Shown piece by piece: positions 9,067 to 17,842 of a stretch of 64,000 nucleotides of DNA. The translations under genes were made by a program, and so were the position numbers. The notes beneath the pieces are model-generated. The model had not been told where the DNA came from, did no database searches, and saw only the letters and a list, made by a program, of their open reading frames with translations. Source of the stretch: an uncultured Clostridia bacterium (GTDB lineage: Bacteria; Bacillota; Clostridia; Oscillospirales; Ruminococcaceae). Each line of letters starts with the position of its first letter. The stretch's first letter is position 1. Location: assembly GCA_944382875.1 (NCBI GenBank), contig CALWNQ010000001.1:124001-188000 (forward strand), read 5' to 3'.

Positions 9067-10542
9067 ATGCCAAAAAATATTCTGCTCATTATGACCGATC
9101 AGCTCAATCCGGACTACCTCTCCTGTGCCGGCGGAAAAGCACATACACCGCGCATCGACCGCATTGCGGAAAGTGTCAATTTCCGGAACGCCGTTTCACC
9201 CAATCCGGTCTGTCTTCCGGCACGATGCGCCCTTTTGACCGGAAAATATCCGCATCAGGTAGGAATGATGACCATGTCCGGCTGCCTGGATCGCTTCTAC
9301 CCCACCTATCCCCGCGCCTTGCAGCAGCATGGCTGGCAGACCGGCTCTTTTGGCAAACTGCACCTGCTCCAGGGCTGGCACTGGGATGTACCGGTAGGAA
9401 AGGGCCACAATCTCTGTGATCTTCATGAAGAAACAATGGAATACGGATTTGACGTCCTCTGGGAAGCGGCTGGAAAAGGGTTAATGCTCAAAAACTATTG
9501 CGATTACGCCAAACACCTGGATAAAAAAGGGCTGCTGGACAACTACCGAAACGAACTTATCCGGCGGGAAAATCCCGGCCATCCCGAATATCCGGCTACC
9601 AGTGAAAGTTTTGGCATCTCAGAAGCAGATCATGTGGAAACACAGATTGCCAACCATACCATCTCATTTATCCAAAATCGGGACAAAAGCCGCCCATTTT
9701 TTGCATTCTGTTCCTTCCTGAGTCCACATCCGATGATTGATCCGCCGGCCCGCTGTCTGGAAGCGGAACCGCTGCTCGACAAAGAGGAATTTCTCCTCAA
9801 AAAAGGACAGGAACCACTTTCGGACGAGATGAAAAAGCGGTGGCGGGAAAACCGCCGCGGTTACCGGGCACTGATGCGATTTGTTGACGAGCAGGTCGGC
9901 CGGATCTGGGATGTGCTGGATGAAGAAGGCATCCTTGACGACACCGTTATCCTGTTTACGGCAGATCACGGCGATGTGCTGGGCAACTTCCGGGTAGACG
10001 GAAAGAATTTGCCCTGGCGGGAATCGGCCGGTATTCCTCTCCTGGTGCGGCACCCGGACTATCTTTCCGGACAGCAGATCCTGCCGCCTGTTTCCCTGAT
10101 TGATGTCTCTGCCACCATTCTCGACATTGCCGGGCTGGATGCGCAGCAGGAACTGGGCCGTGCATGGCCGGCCTGGAACCATGTAGTTCCCTGCCGGTCG
10201 CTGATGCCGATTGTCCGCGCCGAAACCGACCGGGTGCGCGACTACACCTTTACCGAAAACGACTCCTTTGAGATGATTCAGACCGAAAAATGGAAATATA
10301 TCCGCTGGCGTACCACCACACCAGAGTATACGCCGCCGCGGGAAGCGCTATTTGACCTGGAGAGTGATCCGCTCGAAACAGAGGACCTCTCCCGCAATCC
10401 GGAATATCGCGGCGCACTGGAATGGTGTCGGGAACGGCGGGACTACACCATCAACTCCACACCGGCTGGTCAGACAGGCTGGGCACCCATTGGTGACAAC
10501 CGTTTTGCCGAAATCCGCAGCTGGACGGATATTGGACGATAA
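9067..10542 (+). CDS. Type I sulfatase (formylglycine-dependent)
   Basis: This 491-residue protein belongs to the alkaline-phosphatase/sulfatase superfamily. The start is ATG at 9067, seven bases after AGGAGG; a GTG at 9061 is too close to that site. The activation motif is CLPAR at residues 49-53, so C49 would be converted to formylglycine; alanine replaces the more common serine at the fourth position. Metal ligands are suggested by D11 (TDQ) and the ADHGD segment. There is no signal peptide, so it would desulfate an imported sugar in the cytoplasm. It sits between the oligosaccharide importer and GH31. In anaerobes the cysteine is oxidised by a radical-SAM maturase, which is not in this window. 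A phosphonate or phosphodiester hydrolase of the same superfamily is the main alternative. Confidence 0.85.
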   Translation: MPKNILLIMTDQLNPDYLSCAGGKAHTPRIDRIAESVNFRNAVSPNPVCLPARCALLTGKYPHQVGMMTMSGCLDRFYPTYPRALQQHGWQTGSFGKLHLLQGWHWDVPVGKGHNLCDLHEETMEYGFDVLWEAAGKGLMLKNYCDYAKHLDKKGLLDNYRNELIRRENPGHPEYPATSESFGISEADHVETQIANHTISFIQNRDKSRPFFAFCSFLSPHPMIDPPARCLEAEPLLDKEEFLLKKGQEPLSDEMKKRWRENRRGYRALMRFVDEQVGRIWDVLDEEGILDDTVILFTADHGDVLGNFRVDGKNLPWRESAGIPLLVRHPDYLSGQQILPPVSLIDVSATILDIAGLDAQQELGRAWPAWNHVVPCRSLMPIVRAETDRVRDYTFTENDSFEMIQTEKWKYIRWRTTTPEYTPPREALFDLESDPLETEDLSRNPEYRGALEWCRERRDYTINSTPAGQTGWAPIGDNRFAEIRSWTDIGR

Positions 10543-10545
10543 TAC

Positions 10546-10574
10546 TTGACATTCCTTTTTACACAAGGTATATT
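10546..10574 (+). promoter_or_regulatory. Promoter of the GH31 operon
   Basis: TTGACA (10546-10551), 17 bp, TATATT (10569-10574). It begins 3 bp after the sulfatase stop, so the GH31 unit is transcribed independently of the ABC operon. Confidence 0.8.
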
Positions 10575-10581
10575 CAAAGAG

Positions 10582-10601
10582 AAGTATTGATTACAATACT
10601 T
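10582..10601. promoter_or_regulatory. Perfect inverted repeat, likely operator of GH31
   Basis: AAGTATTG-ATTA-CAATACTT is an 8-4-8 perfect inverted repeat starting 8 bp after the -10 box, so it covers the expected transcription start. A repressor bound here would block the GH31 promoter. It could also form a 5' hairpin in the transcript. The binding regulator is not identifiable. Confidence 0.6.
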
Positions 10602-10643
10602 TATGAGACTGACAATAAAAGGATTTCATTAGGAGGCTGATTA

Positions 10644-12692
10644 ATGATGCTGGAAAAACTGTATCCGGGAGTTTATCGTCTGCGGCTCGGAACACCGGAG
10701 CTGCACACCCCCTGTTCTCTTCGAGAAAGCCACCCACAGGAGGAAGCTCTGCTCACGCAGAGTGAGCAGGATTGCATTTTCCGGGAGGAAGAAATCTCCC
10801 TGGAAGCAGGGAGCCGCGGCATCAGCGTCCGCCTTCCGCTTGATCCGGAGGAACGGATTTACGGCTTCGGCCTGCAGCTGAAATCGATGGAACAAGGCGG
10901 CAAAAAGCGGATCATCCGCACCAACGCCGACCCCCGCAGTGACACCGGCGAAAGCCACGCACCGGTTCCGTATTATGTATCCACCAAAGGCTATGCGGTG
11001 CTGGCGGACAGCTGCCGAGACGTCTATTTTTACTGCGGAAGCAGCCGTCCCAAATCCGGCGTAAAGAAAAAAGGACACGGGATGGCCGGCACCACCGCAG
11101 AGCTTTATGACAGCAGCCGGGACGCCGGGCAGATGGTGGTGGAAGTGCCCGCTGCACACGGATTGGATCTCTATATCTTTGTGGGCGACGATATGAAAAA
11201 CGCCGTCTGCCGCTACAACCTCTTTTCGGGCGGCGGCGTACTGCCGCCAATGTGGGGGCTTGGATTTCTCTATCGCGGCTGGGGAGGACAGAACCAGCAG
11301 CAGGCCCTTTCGCTGGCAAAAGAGCTGCGCCGCGACCGGATTCCCTGCGACTGCTTCGGCTTTGAGCCGGGCTGGCACACCCACGCCTATTCCTGCACCT
11401 ACGAGTGGGACAATGGCCGCTTCCCCGACCACCAGGCCATGCTCGATGAAATGAAAGCGATGCACTTCCGCGTCAATCTGTGGGAACAGGCCTTTGTCTA
11501 CCACGAAACCTCGCTCTATGATCGGATGGAACCGTTTGCGGGAGATTATCTGGTCTGGGAGGGATTGGTACCCGACTTTACCCTTCCGGAAGCGCGGGAA
11601 GAGTTTGCCCAAAAACAGCGGGAACGGATTGCCGAGGGAATTGACGCCTTTAAGCTGGACGAATGTGACGGCTCCGACTATACCGGCGGCTGGTCCTTCC
11701 CGGCGTGCAGCAAATTCCCCTCCGGAATGGACGGAGAACAGATGCACAACCAGCTGGGAACCCACTTCCAGCATACAGTCGCTTCCGCTTTTGACCGCCG
11801 TACCTACGGACAAGCACGTGCTTCCCACGCACTGGCGGCATCGCTGCCGTTTGTGCTGTACAGCGACCTCTATGACCACTCCGACTTTGTCCGCGGACTG
11901 GCAACGGCGGGATTTTCCGGGCTGCTCTGGTCGCCGGAGGTCCGTCAAACCGAAACAGCGGAGGAATTTGTCCGGCGACTGCAGGCAGTCTGCCTCTCCC
12001 CACTCGCCACCATCAACGCCTGGATGATCCCCAATCCGATGTGGCAGCAGTTTGACTATGAAAAGAACCTGGCAGGCGAACTGCTGGAACCGGCCGAACG
12101 GGAACAGCTCACTGCACTGACCCGGAAAATCGTGGAATTCCGGATGTCGCTGATTCCTTACCTGTATACCGCTTTCTATCGCTACCACACCGAAGGCGTG
12201 CCGCCGTTCCGGGCGCTGGCGATGGATTATCCAGAGGACGCCGAGGCGCGGGACATCTGGGATGAAATCCTGATCGGGGAAGATCTGCTGGCGGCGCCGG
12301 TTGTTTACGGCCGCGGAAACCGGCGGGAAATCTATCTGCCAAAAGGGGAGTGGATGGACTTTGCCACCGGCGAAGCTTTTACCGGCCCCTGCAAGCTGGT
12401 ACGGGAGCCGGAACTGGATGAAATCCCGCTCTTTGTACGGGCGGGCGCCCTTCTCCCGCTGGCAGAGCCGCGGGAATATGTGGATGATACGCCCTTCCGC
12501 ATCTATCTGGTGCAGTACGGCTGGGGCAAAAGCCGCTGCTTCCTGATTGAAGACGACGGTGAAAGCTTTGCCTATAAAAACGGAGCATATAACCGCATCG
12601 ACCTATGGGCAAACGGAACGGAGTATCAAGTCAGCCGCAGCGGCGGATATACCGGCCGCCGATACGAAATCTGCGGATATGAAAGAAAATAA
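10644..12692 (+). CDS. GH31 family alpha-glycosidase
   Basis: This 682-residue protein has the GH31 layout: an N-terminal beta-sandwich, a TIM barrel from about residue 200, and C-terminal beta domains. The nucleophile region is GIDAFKLDECDG with D339 as the expected nucleophile, and the acid/base region is around FVLYSDLYDHSDF (residues 403-415). The usual DIGGF-type segment is replaced by GLLWSPEVRQ, which indicates a subfamily distinct from maltases and xylosidases. No signal peptide is present, so it acts inside the cell. The start is ATG at 10644, seven bases after AGGAGG (a second ATG follows at once). It is first in an operon with the URO-D-like gene at 12716. Substrate specificity cannot be assigned. 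Confidence 0.87.
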   Translation: MMLEKLYPGVYRLRLGTPELHTPCSLRESHPQEEALLTQSEQDCIFREEEISLEAGSRGISVRLPLDPEERIYGFGLQLKSMEQGGKKRIIRTNADPRSDTGESHAPVPYYVSTKGYAVLADSCRDVYFYCGSSRPKSGVKKKGHGMAGTTAELYDSSRDAGQMVVEVPAAHGLDLYIFVGDDMKNAVCRYNLFSGGGVLPPMWGLGFLYRGWGGQNQQQALSLAKELRRDRIPCDCFGFEPGWHTHAYSCTYEWDNGRFPDHQAMLDEMKAMHFRVNLWEQAFVYHETSLYDRMEPFAGDYLVWEGLVPDFTLPEAREEFAQKQRERIAEGIDAFKLDECDGSDYTGGWSFPACSKFPSGMDGEQMHNQLGTHFQHTVASAFDRRTYGQARASHALAASLPFVLYSDLYDHSDFVRGLATAGFSGLLWSPEVRQTETAEEFVRRLQAVCLSPLATINAWMIPNPMWQQFDYEKNLAGELLEPAEREQLTALTRKIVEFRMSLIPYLYTAFYRYHTEGVPPFRALAMDYPEDAEARDIWDEILIGEDLLAAPVVYGRGNRREIYLPKGEWMDFATGEAFTGPCKLVREPELDEIPLFVRAGALLPLAEPREYVDDTPFRIYLVQYGWGKSRCFLIEDDGESFAYKNGAYNRIDLWANGTEYQVSRSGGYTGRRYEICGYERK

Positions 12693-12715
12693 GAAGGCGA
12701 ATGAGGGTGGAAACC

Positions 12716-13780
12716 ATGAGCCGGATTGCCAATATCAAACCCGATTTTTCCGAAGCCGCCGCTAGAATGGACGCATATTGGCACGGAGAAATGCTCAACC
12801 GCCCGGTTTTGATTGCCTCCACGCCCAAACCGGGGTATGCGTTTCAAGAAGGTTCCAGCTACCACGACCGCGCGGTAAGCGGGGACCTGGACATCATTCT
12901 GTACAATGCGCTGCACAATGCAAGGGGGCTCGATTATTTAGGTGAAAGTATGCCTGCCTGCTGGATGAGCTTTGGCACACACGAAATTGCCTCCTTTTTC
13001 GGAGCCGAAATTGTCTGGACCGAAGGCTCCGGCGACACCACCTGGGCAAAACCCATGGTGCAGGACTGGAACGACTTTCTGCCGCTCCATTTTGACGAGG
13101 AAAACCCCAACTGGCAGCGGATGCTTCGATTTTACCGCCGCAGCGCCGAGATTTTTCAGGGGGAAGTCCTGCCTTTCCCGATTGACTTTCACTCCAACAT
13201 GGACCTTCTGCTTTCGCTGCGCGGAGATGAACAGCTCTGTTACGATGTCTACGACTGCCCTGAACTGATTGACCGGGCGATGGAAGGCGCGCGGGAAACC
13301 TTCCGCCGACTGTGGGAAGGTGTTACCAAAGCCGGAAAAATGGACGAATACGGTTACTGGTTCGATGCATATGGCAGAGAATCCACCTGTGTGCTTGCCT
13401 GCGACTATATCTGCATGATTTCCAAGGAAATGCTCCACCGCTGGTTTGTCCCCACCATCGAATACGAAGCATCTTTCATTGACCATGTGATCTTCCACTG
13501 GGATGGACCGGGTGCGCTGCGGCACTTTGACGACATTATGAATATCCAAAAAATCCACACCGTCGCCTTTGTACCCAATCCGTTTGAAAAACACAGCCAG
13601 TATCTCGATCTTTACCGCAATGTGCAGGCACACGGAAAAGGGGTCGTTTTTGGCGGAACTCCCGATGAAATCCGCTCTGTTTTCCATGAGCTGGACCCCG
13701 CCCGTACCATCTACAAGCCCTCTGTTCAGAGTGCCGAGGAATTCTTCCGGCTGGAACAATGGATGCGGGAGCAAGTGTGA
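12716..13780 (+). CDS. Divergent URO-D-superfamily protein
   Basis: This protein of about 354 residues is a distant member of the URO-D/methionine-synthase TIM-barrel superfamily. Residues 256-270 (IDHVIFHWDGPGALRH) align with the metal-site strand of its relatives and give H261-x-D263-G. ATG at 12716 is preferred because GAGGGTGG lies at suitable distance; ATG at 12701 in the same frame is possible but has a poor ribosome site. It follows GH31 by about 23 bp and is probably co-transcribed with it, which links the family to sugar catabolism. The usual PLxRERxLAA-type N-terminus is absent, so this is the most divergent copy here. Activity is unknown. Confidence 0.7.
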   Translation: MSRIANIKPDFSEAAARMDAYWHGEMLNRPVLIASTPKPGYAFQEGSSYHDRAVSGDLDIILYNALHNARGLDYLGESMPACWMSFGTHEIASFFGAEIVWTEGSGDTTWAKPMVQDWNDFLPLHFDEENPNWQRMLRFYRRSAEIFQGEVLPFPIDFHSNMDLLLSLRGDEQLCYDVYDCPELIDRAMEGARETFRRLWEGVTKAGKMDEYGYWFDAYGRESTCVLACDYICMISKEMLHRWFVPTIEYEASFIDHVIFHWDGPGALRHFDDIMNIQKIHTVAFVPNPFEKHSQYLDLYRNVQAHGKGVVFGGTPDEIRSVFHELDPARTIYKPSVQSAEEFFRLEQWMREQV

Positions 13781-13783
13781 TTA

Positions 13784-13800
13784 CTTGCACAAAATGACTG
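13784..13800 (+). promoter_or_regulatory. 17-bp motif, copy 1 (candidate AraC-regulator site)
   Basis: CTTGCACAAAATGACTG occurs here and again, identical, at 17812-17828. In both places exactly 38 bp separate it from an extended -10 box TGnTACAAT, and both promoters drive URO-D-family genes. Its centre is near -59, a usual activator position. The AraC-type regulator encoded at 16919-17800 is the natural candidate to bind it. Confidence 0.72.
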
Positions 13801-13815
13801 GCGATATCCGATGTA

Positions 13816-13844
13816 TTGCCGCAAGATCCTACCTGTGCTACAAT
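13816..13844 (+). promoter_or_regulatory. Activator-dependent promoter of the 13884 gene
   Basis: TTGCCG (13816-13821), 17 bp, TACAAT (13839-13844) with extended TG. The -35 box is poor, fitting dependence on an activator bound at 13784-13800. Confidence 0.68.
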
Positions 13845-13883
13845 AAAGCCATTAAATACAGAACCAATCTTGGAGGTGCCAGC

Positions 13884-14963
13884 ATGAATGATAAAGAAAA
13901 CCAAATCCGCGCCTGGACGCGGCAGAAGCCGGAGTGGATCCCCATTCAGTCCGGTCTGCCTTTTCTCGATTGGAAAGCACAGGGATATGATGAGGCTGAG
14001 CTGGAACGCATCTGCCAGAAACACTCAATTTTGTTTCCCGGCTATCAGCCGGGCACTCTGCGGCGCAATCATCAGATGGTATTTGAGTATTATCCCGATC
14101 TGATCGCAGGAAAACCATATACGGACTACTGGGGATCGGTGTGGGAAACCAAAGTCACCGGTATGGTGGGAGCTGTCACCCATCACGCACTGGAAAACTG
14201 GGACGATTTTGAAAGTTTCCACGCCCCTGATCCGGATGACAACGACGGCATGCGCAAAATCAACTGGAAATGGATGGATAAAACTGCTGTTTCTCCCAAC
14301 CGGGATGAAATCTTTTTCGGAACGGGACTGCCGCACGGCCACACCTTCCTGCGAGTACAAGATCTGCGGGGATATGTCAACTTCCTCTGCGATATGGCCG
14401 ACGAAGATCCCCGTATTGACCAGCTTCTTGACATGGTCTGCGACTTCAATGTCAAGCTCATCAACCGATTCCTTTCCTATAAACCGGACTGCATCTCGAT
14501 TCCCGAAGACCTTGGGATGCAGAACTCTCCCATGCTTTCGGTGGAGCAGTTCCGGAAATACATCGCCCCCCGCTATGACCGCATGACCAAACCGATCAAG
14601 GAAGCGGGCATCATCATCCACGAACATTCAGACGGCTATATCATGGACCTAATGGACGACATTATCCGGACTGGCGGCACCGTCATTAACATGCAGGATC
14701 TGGTCAACGGCATTAACAACATCCAGAAATATGTCAAAGGCCGGATTTCCATCGACCTTGACATCGACCGTCAGAACATCACTGTTTTCGGCACCCCCAA
14801 AGATATCGACGACCACATCCGCGAATGTGTTTCCAAACTGGGCGCTCCGGAGGGCGGACTTTCCCTCACCTATCAGCCCTGGCCGCCGATTTCGCCGGAA
14901 AACCTCGATGCAGTCTTTACCGCAATGGAAAAATACTGTGTGATCGATTACCTGTTCCGCTAA
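13884..14963 (+). CDS. URO-D/MtaA-superfamily protein with H-S-D-G motif
   Basis: This protein has 359 residues. The start is ATG at 13884, with TTGGAGGTG just upstream; the frame stays open further left but would overlap the previous gene. The core matches URO-D-type proteins, with the metal-site strand GIIIHEHSDGYIMDLMDD, giving H248-x-D250-G where MtaA/MtbA/CmuA have H-x-C. The distal cysteine ligand of those enzymes has no clear counterpart. It is followed 12 bp later by the propeller gene at 14976, so the two form one transcript driven by the motif-bearing promoter. A methyl-transfer role is possible by family, but the ligand change makes it unproven. Confidence 0.8.
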   Translation: MNDKENQIRAWTRQKPEWIPIQSGLPFLDWKAQGYDEAELERICQKHSILFPGYQPGTLRRNHQMVFEYYPDLIAGKPYTDYWGSVWETKVTGMVGAVTHHALENWDDFESFHAPDPDDNDGMRKINWKWMDKTAVSPNRDEIFFGTGLPHGHTFLRVQDLRGYVNFLCDMADEDPRIDQLLDMVCDFNVKLINRFLSYKPDCISIPEDLGMQNSPMLSVEQFRKYIAPRYDRMTKPIKEAGIIIHEHSDGYIMDLMDDIIRTGGTVINMQDLVNGINNIQKYVKGRISIDLDIDRQNITVFGTPKDIDDHIRECVSKLGAPEGGLSLTYQPWPPISPENLDAVFTAMEKYCVIDYLFR

Positions 14964-14975
14964 AGGAGGACCCTT

Positions 14976-16802
14976 ATGAAAAAGAAATACCTTGCACGCC
15001 GGGTGGAAGGCTATGCGCTCGAACCGCTCTTTGACAAAGATGGCCTGACCTGGCAGTCCCATCACGTGACCAACCCCGCTCTGATCCGTCTTTCGGGTGA
15101 AAAACGGGCATTCCTTGGCTACCGCGCAGGCGGTGATCGCGACCATTACTGTATTGACCAGATTGATGTATACAGCAGCTCGCTCGGACTGGCTGTTCTG
15201 AATGAAACCGCCACCGCCGTTGTTCACCGTTTCCCGCTCCCCATCATGCGCATCCGCCGCACCGTCAGCCTGCCTCAGTCGCCGGATGAATATCCCGCTT
15301 ACCTGGAACAGCACGGCAAAGACGTTTCAGTCATGCACGACTTCCGTTTTTATGAGCATCAAGGGTATCTCTATTGCATTTACCATGACGGCACCATCAC
15401 CACCGCATTCGACCGTATCCGCAAAATGCCTGTCGCCGATTTTCTGAACCGTGTTGACCGCAGTATCGCGCTGATGGGTAAACCGGTTGGCGAAATTGCG
15501 GCCGCAGAATTTGCGACTGTCTGGGATGAAATCTGGCCGGACAGTGCTTGGGAAAATGCCGGCTGCGACGACGGCACCCTGCTCTTCCCGATGATCGACG
15601 GCAAAACTTCCGGCAAAACCGACATTGCCTACTTCAAACTCGATGAAGGCCGGATGCAGATGATGCGCCGTCCCATCCCCGATATTGCGGTATTTGATAC
15701 CGACGACACCCTTTGCGGCAAAAAGACCGTCGACGGCTGTCAGGATTACGGTGTGATTGAGCACAATGTCCGTCCCGGTTATTATGACAATTCCCATGTT
15801 GGCCCCAACGCAGCGTCTCCCGCGCGCGCCAATATCCTGGGCAAAGAAGTGTATATCGACATCACCCATGGGGTTTACAACCCCGCACTTGCGGAAGATG
15901 GAGACTTTTACTGGAGAATGCGGTACAGCCCCTTTTTCCGGGTAAAAGACGCACAGAATGGTGATCTTCTCTATTACAGCGATGAACCCATCCTCGATGA
16001 CGAGGCGGAAATGTGGAGCGAATACAGCCGCTATGGTCGCTGGATTCAAGCACTCACCCACTCCTACATCACCTTTGTCGGCGGACAGACCCCGGTCAAC
16101 CCGGAACAAACTGGCGTAGACGACCTGTTCACCTTCTATACCGGTGTAGGCGATACCGCCATCAGCCGCGGCGAATTCACGCTCCGGGAACTGCTCCCGG
16201 AAAAGGTACTCACAGACATCGGCGTTCACGATGCACACGCCGCCATCCCGGTAACACTGCCGGAAAACGCGGTGGAACTCCCCGAACGTCCCGCTGGCTG
16301 GAACTGGCGCGTCCGGAATGATGCTTCCAAACGCTGCGTTGCTGTGGAACGCTCCTTTACTTTCCCGCAGGGCACCGACTGCGCTGTCCGCCCGATTTAC
16401 ACTCGGCCCGGCTACTTTGATGCCGACCTGATGGCCTTTGACGGAAAAAATATTGTGCTCCATCCGGAACTCGGCTATTGCCTGTTCTACCACGGCCTCC
16501 GCTGGACCGAAGAAGCAGGCGTCAAGAAAACCGAGATTGGCCTGGGCGTTCTGGTTTTGGATGAAGATGATCCTGAGCGTGTCTACTACCGCAGCTTTAC
16601 ATCCATCCTGCCGGTAGAAACATACGAAGGTTTTGTCACAGCGCCCAACCTTACCGTTCCCGAAGGCATGCTTGACCGGATTCGCGAATGGATTCCGGAA
16701 CAGGTACAGTTTGAGATCCGCCGCTCTCGCGAACTGGTGCGGAAAGGGGAACACTGGAAATCGCAGCACACCATCTGGCTGGAAGAACGCGCTTCCCGCT
16801 AA
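14976..16802 (+). CDS. Large beta-propeller protein, GH130/GH43-like
   Basis: This 608-residue cytoplasmic protein lacks a signal peptide. Repeated short strands rich in aromatic residues (NPALIRLSGEKRAFLGYRAG, FRFYEHQGYLYCIYHDG) look like blades of a five-bladed glycosidase propeller as in GH130/GH43/GH32. It is nearly twice the size of a usual GH130 enzyme, and the GH130 signature NKD...FPEK...HRP is not evident. It may be two propeller modules or a propeller with an added domain. It is co-transcribed with the URO-D gene at 13884 (AAAGGAGG ribosome site). I do not recognise the exact family; carbohydrate binding or cleavage is inferred from fold resemblance and neighbours. Confidence 0.55.
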   Translation: MKKKYLARRVEGYALEPLFDKDGLTWQSHHVTNPALIRLSGEKRAFLGYRAGGDRDHYCIDQIDVYSSSLGLAVLNETATAVVHRFPLPIMRIRRTVSLPQSPDEYPAYLEQHGKDVSVMHDFRFYEHQGYLYCIYHDGTITTAFDRIRKMPVADFLNRVDRSIALMGKPVGEIAAAEFATVWDEIWPDSAWENAGCDDGTLLFPMIDGKTSGKTDIAYFKLDEGRMQMMRRPIPDIAVFDTDDTLCGKKTVDGCQDYGVIEHNVRPGYYDNSHVGPNAASPARANILGKEVYIDITHGVYNPALAEDGDFYWRMRYSPFFRVKDAQNGDLLYYSDEPILDDEAEMWSEYSRYGRWIQALTHSYITFVGGQTPVNPEQTGVDDLFTFYTGVGDTAISRGEFTLRELLPEKVLTDIGVHDAHAAIPVTLPENAVELPERPAGWNWRVRNDASKRCVAVERSFTFPQGTDCAVRPIYTRPGYFDADLMAFDGKNIVLHPELGYCLFYHGLRWTEEAGVKKTEIGLGVLVLDEDDPERVYYRSFTSILPVETYEGFVTAPNLTVPEGMLDRIREWIPEQVQFEIRRSRELVRKGEHWKSQHTIWLEERASR

Positions 16803-16891
16803 TTACCCCACCAGGCTCTTTTCTTTTTCCCCCATAAGTATCCCGCGCCGACACAGACATCTATTTTATAACAATGACCCAAAAGCAAAGA

Positions 16892-16920
16892 CCGGCACGG
16901 AAAATCCGTGCCGGCTTTTT
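16892..16920. terminator. Bidirectional hairpin terminator
   Basis: CCGGCACGGA (16892-16901) and TCCGTGCCGG (16905-16914) pair perfectly around an AAA loop. On the plus strand the stem is followed by CTTTTTATTTC. It ends the 14976 transcript and lies immediately after the convergent AraC gene. Confidence 0.82.
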
Positions 16921-17800
16921 ATTTCTTTTCATTTTTAGCCCGATAGTCTGTCGGGGTGACAAAGGCATATTTCTTAAACATTCTGGTAAAATAAGCCGGG
17001 CTCTGAAACCCCAGACGCTCGGAAATTTCCGCGAAGCTTGCATCTGTTTCCCGGATCAGCCGTTTGGCAAGCTCAATCCGGCGGCGGCACTGGTATTCCA
17101 GTACGGGAATCCCCACCTGTTCTTTGAATTTCTGCCGGAAACGCGATTCCGAAAGAGCCGCCTCCCGCGCCAGACTGTCAATCGGAACCGGCTCCGGGCA
17201 TGCCGTGTCGATCCGCTCCAATCCGGCAAGAATGTCCGCAGTCAATTTGTGTTCACCCTCTCCATCCGCACAGCGCAAAACCTCCAGCAGAAAACTCAGT
17301 ACCAGCGACTGAATTCTGCACATCCGCAGCGGATGGAGGCTCAGCCCCACCCGGACCGCTTCTTCCAAAAGCCCGGCCATCCGCGCCGAACCGCGCACTG
17401 CCATCAGCGGCAACCGGCAAAGCGCTTCCCAAAGCTCCCCGGCCATCGGCTCGGAAAGCCCCAGAAACTCTTCCCGCCTGCTCAGATCCACATGAACCCA
17501 GACAAAACTGGACTTCTCCTCCGGTTCCCCGCCGGTGCTGTGAATCAGATCAGGCGGCATGATGAACAGTCCGCCGCCATACAGATGATACTCCGCTTCC
17601 CCGGCACAATAAAGCTGATGCCCCCGCCGCAGACAGACAATTTCCAGAATCCCGTCGTGGGTATGCGGAACCAGCTGCTCGGTAGACTGCCGGTGATCAC
17701 CCACTCCCACCAACGGCACCGACCAAAGTCCCATCTTCCGCGGAAAAATTACCTGAGAGGTCCGGCTGATTAAAAATTCCTGATCGGGATATTCGGACAC
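16919..17800 (-). CDS. AraC/XylS-family transcriptional regulator
   Basis: This protein of about 293 residues has an N-terminal cupin-like sugar-sensing half (HTHDGILEIVCLRRGHQLY, then a PPDLIHS turn) and a C-terminal double helix-turn-helix ending in LGFQSPAYFTRMFKKY, the AraC signature. The start is GTG at 17800, seven bases after AAGGAGGG; the upstream in-frame GTG at 17818 would place that ribosome site inside the gene. It is divergent from the URO-D pair at 17908. The 17-bp motif lies at its 5' end, in its leader, and also before the 13884 gene. It probably activates both URO-D units and represses itself. Confidence 0.88.
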   Translation of the reverse strand: MSEYPDQEFLISRTSQVIFPRKMGLWSVPLVGVGDHRQSTEQLVPHTHDGILEIVCLRRGHQLYCAGEAEYHLYGGGLFIMPPDLIHSTGGEPEEKSSFVWVHVDLSRREEFLGLSEPMAGELWEALCRLPLMAVRGSARMAGLLEEAVRVGLSLHPLRMCRIQSLVLSFLLEVLRCADGEGEHKLTADILAGLERIDTACPEPVPIDSLAREAALSESRFRQKFKEQVGIPVLEYQCRRRIELAKRLIRETDASFAEISERLGFQSPAYFTRMFKKYAFVTPTDYRAKNEKK

Positions 17801-17811
17801 AAAATTCCCTC

Positions 17812-17828
17812 CTTGCACAAAATGACTG
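17812..17828 (+). promoter_or_regulatory. 17-bp motif, copy 2 (candidate AraC-regulator site)
   Basis: This is CTTGCACAAAATGACTG, identical to 13784-13800, again 38 bp before the -10 box of a rightward URO-D gene. On the minus strand it falls in the regulator's leader, just downstream of its predicted start of transcription and touching its ribosome site. Binding here should repress the regulator gene. Confidence 0.72.
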
Positions 17829-17842
17829 TCGTTATTTCCTTT

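Noticed and set aside
10641-12188. 515-codon open frame on the minus strand opposite GH31
   Set aside because: Shadow of the GC-rich third positions of GH31; its translation shows no domain.
13569-13883. Longer N-terminus for the 13884 protein
   Set aside because: It would overlap the preceding gene, and the promoter and GGAGGTG site lie just before ATG 13884.
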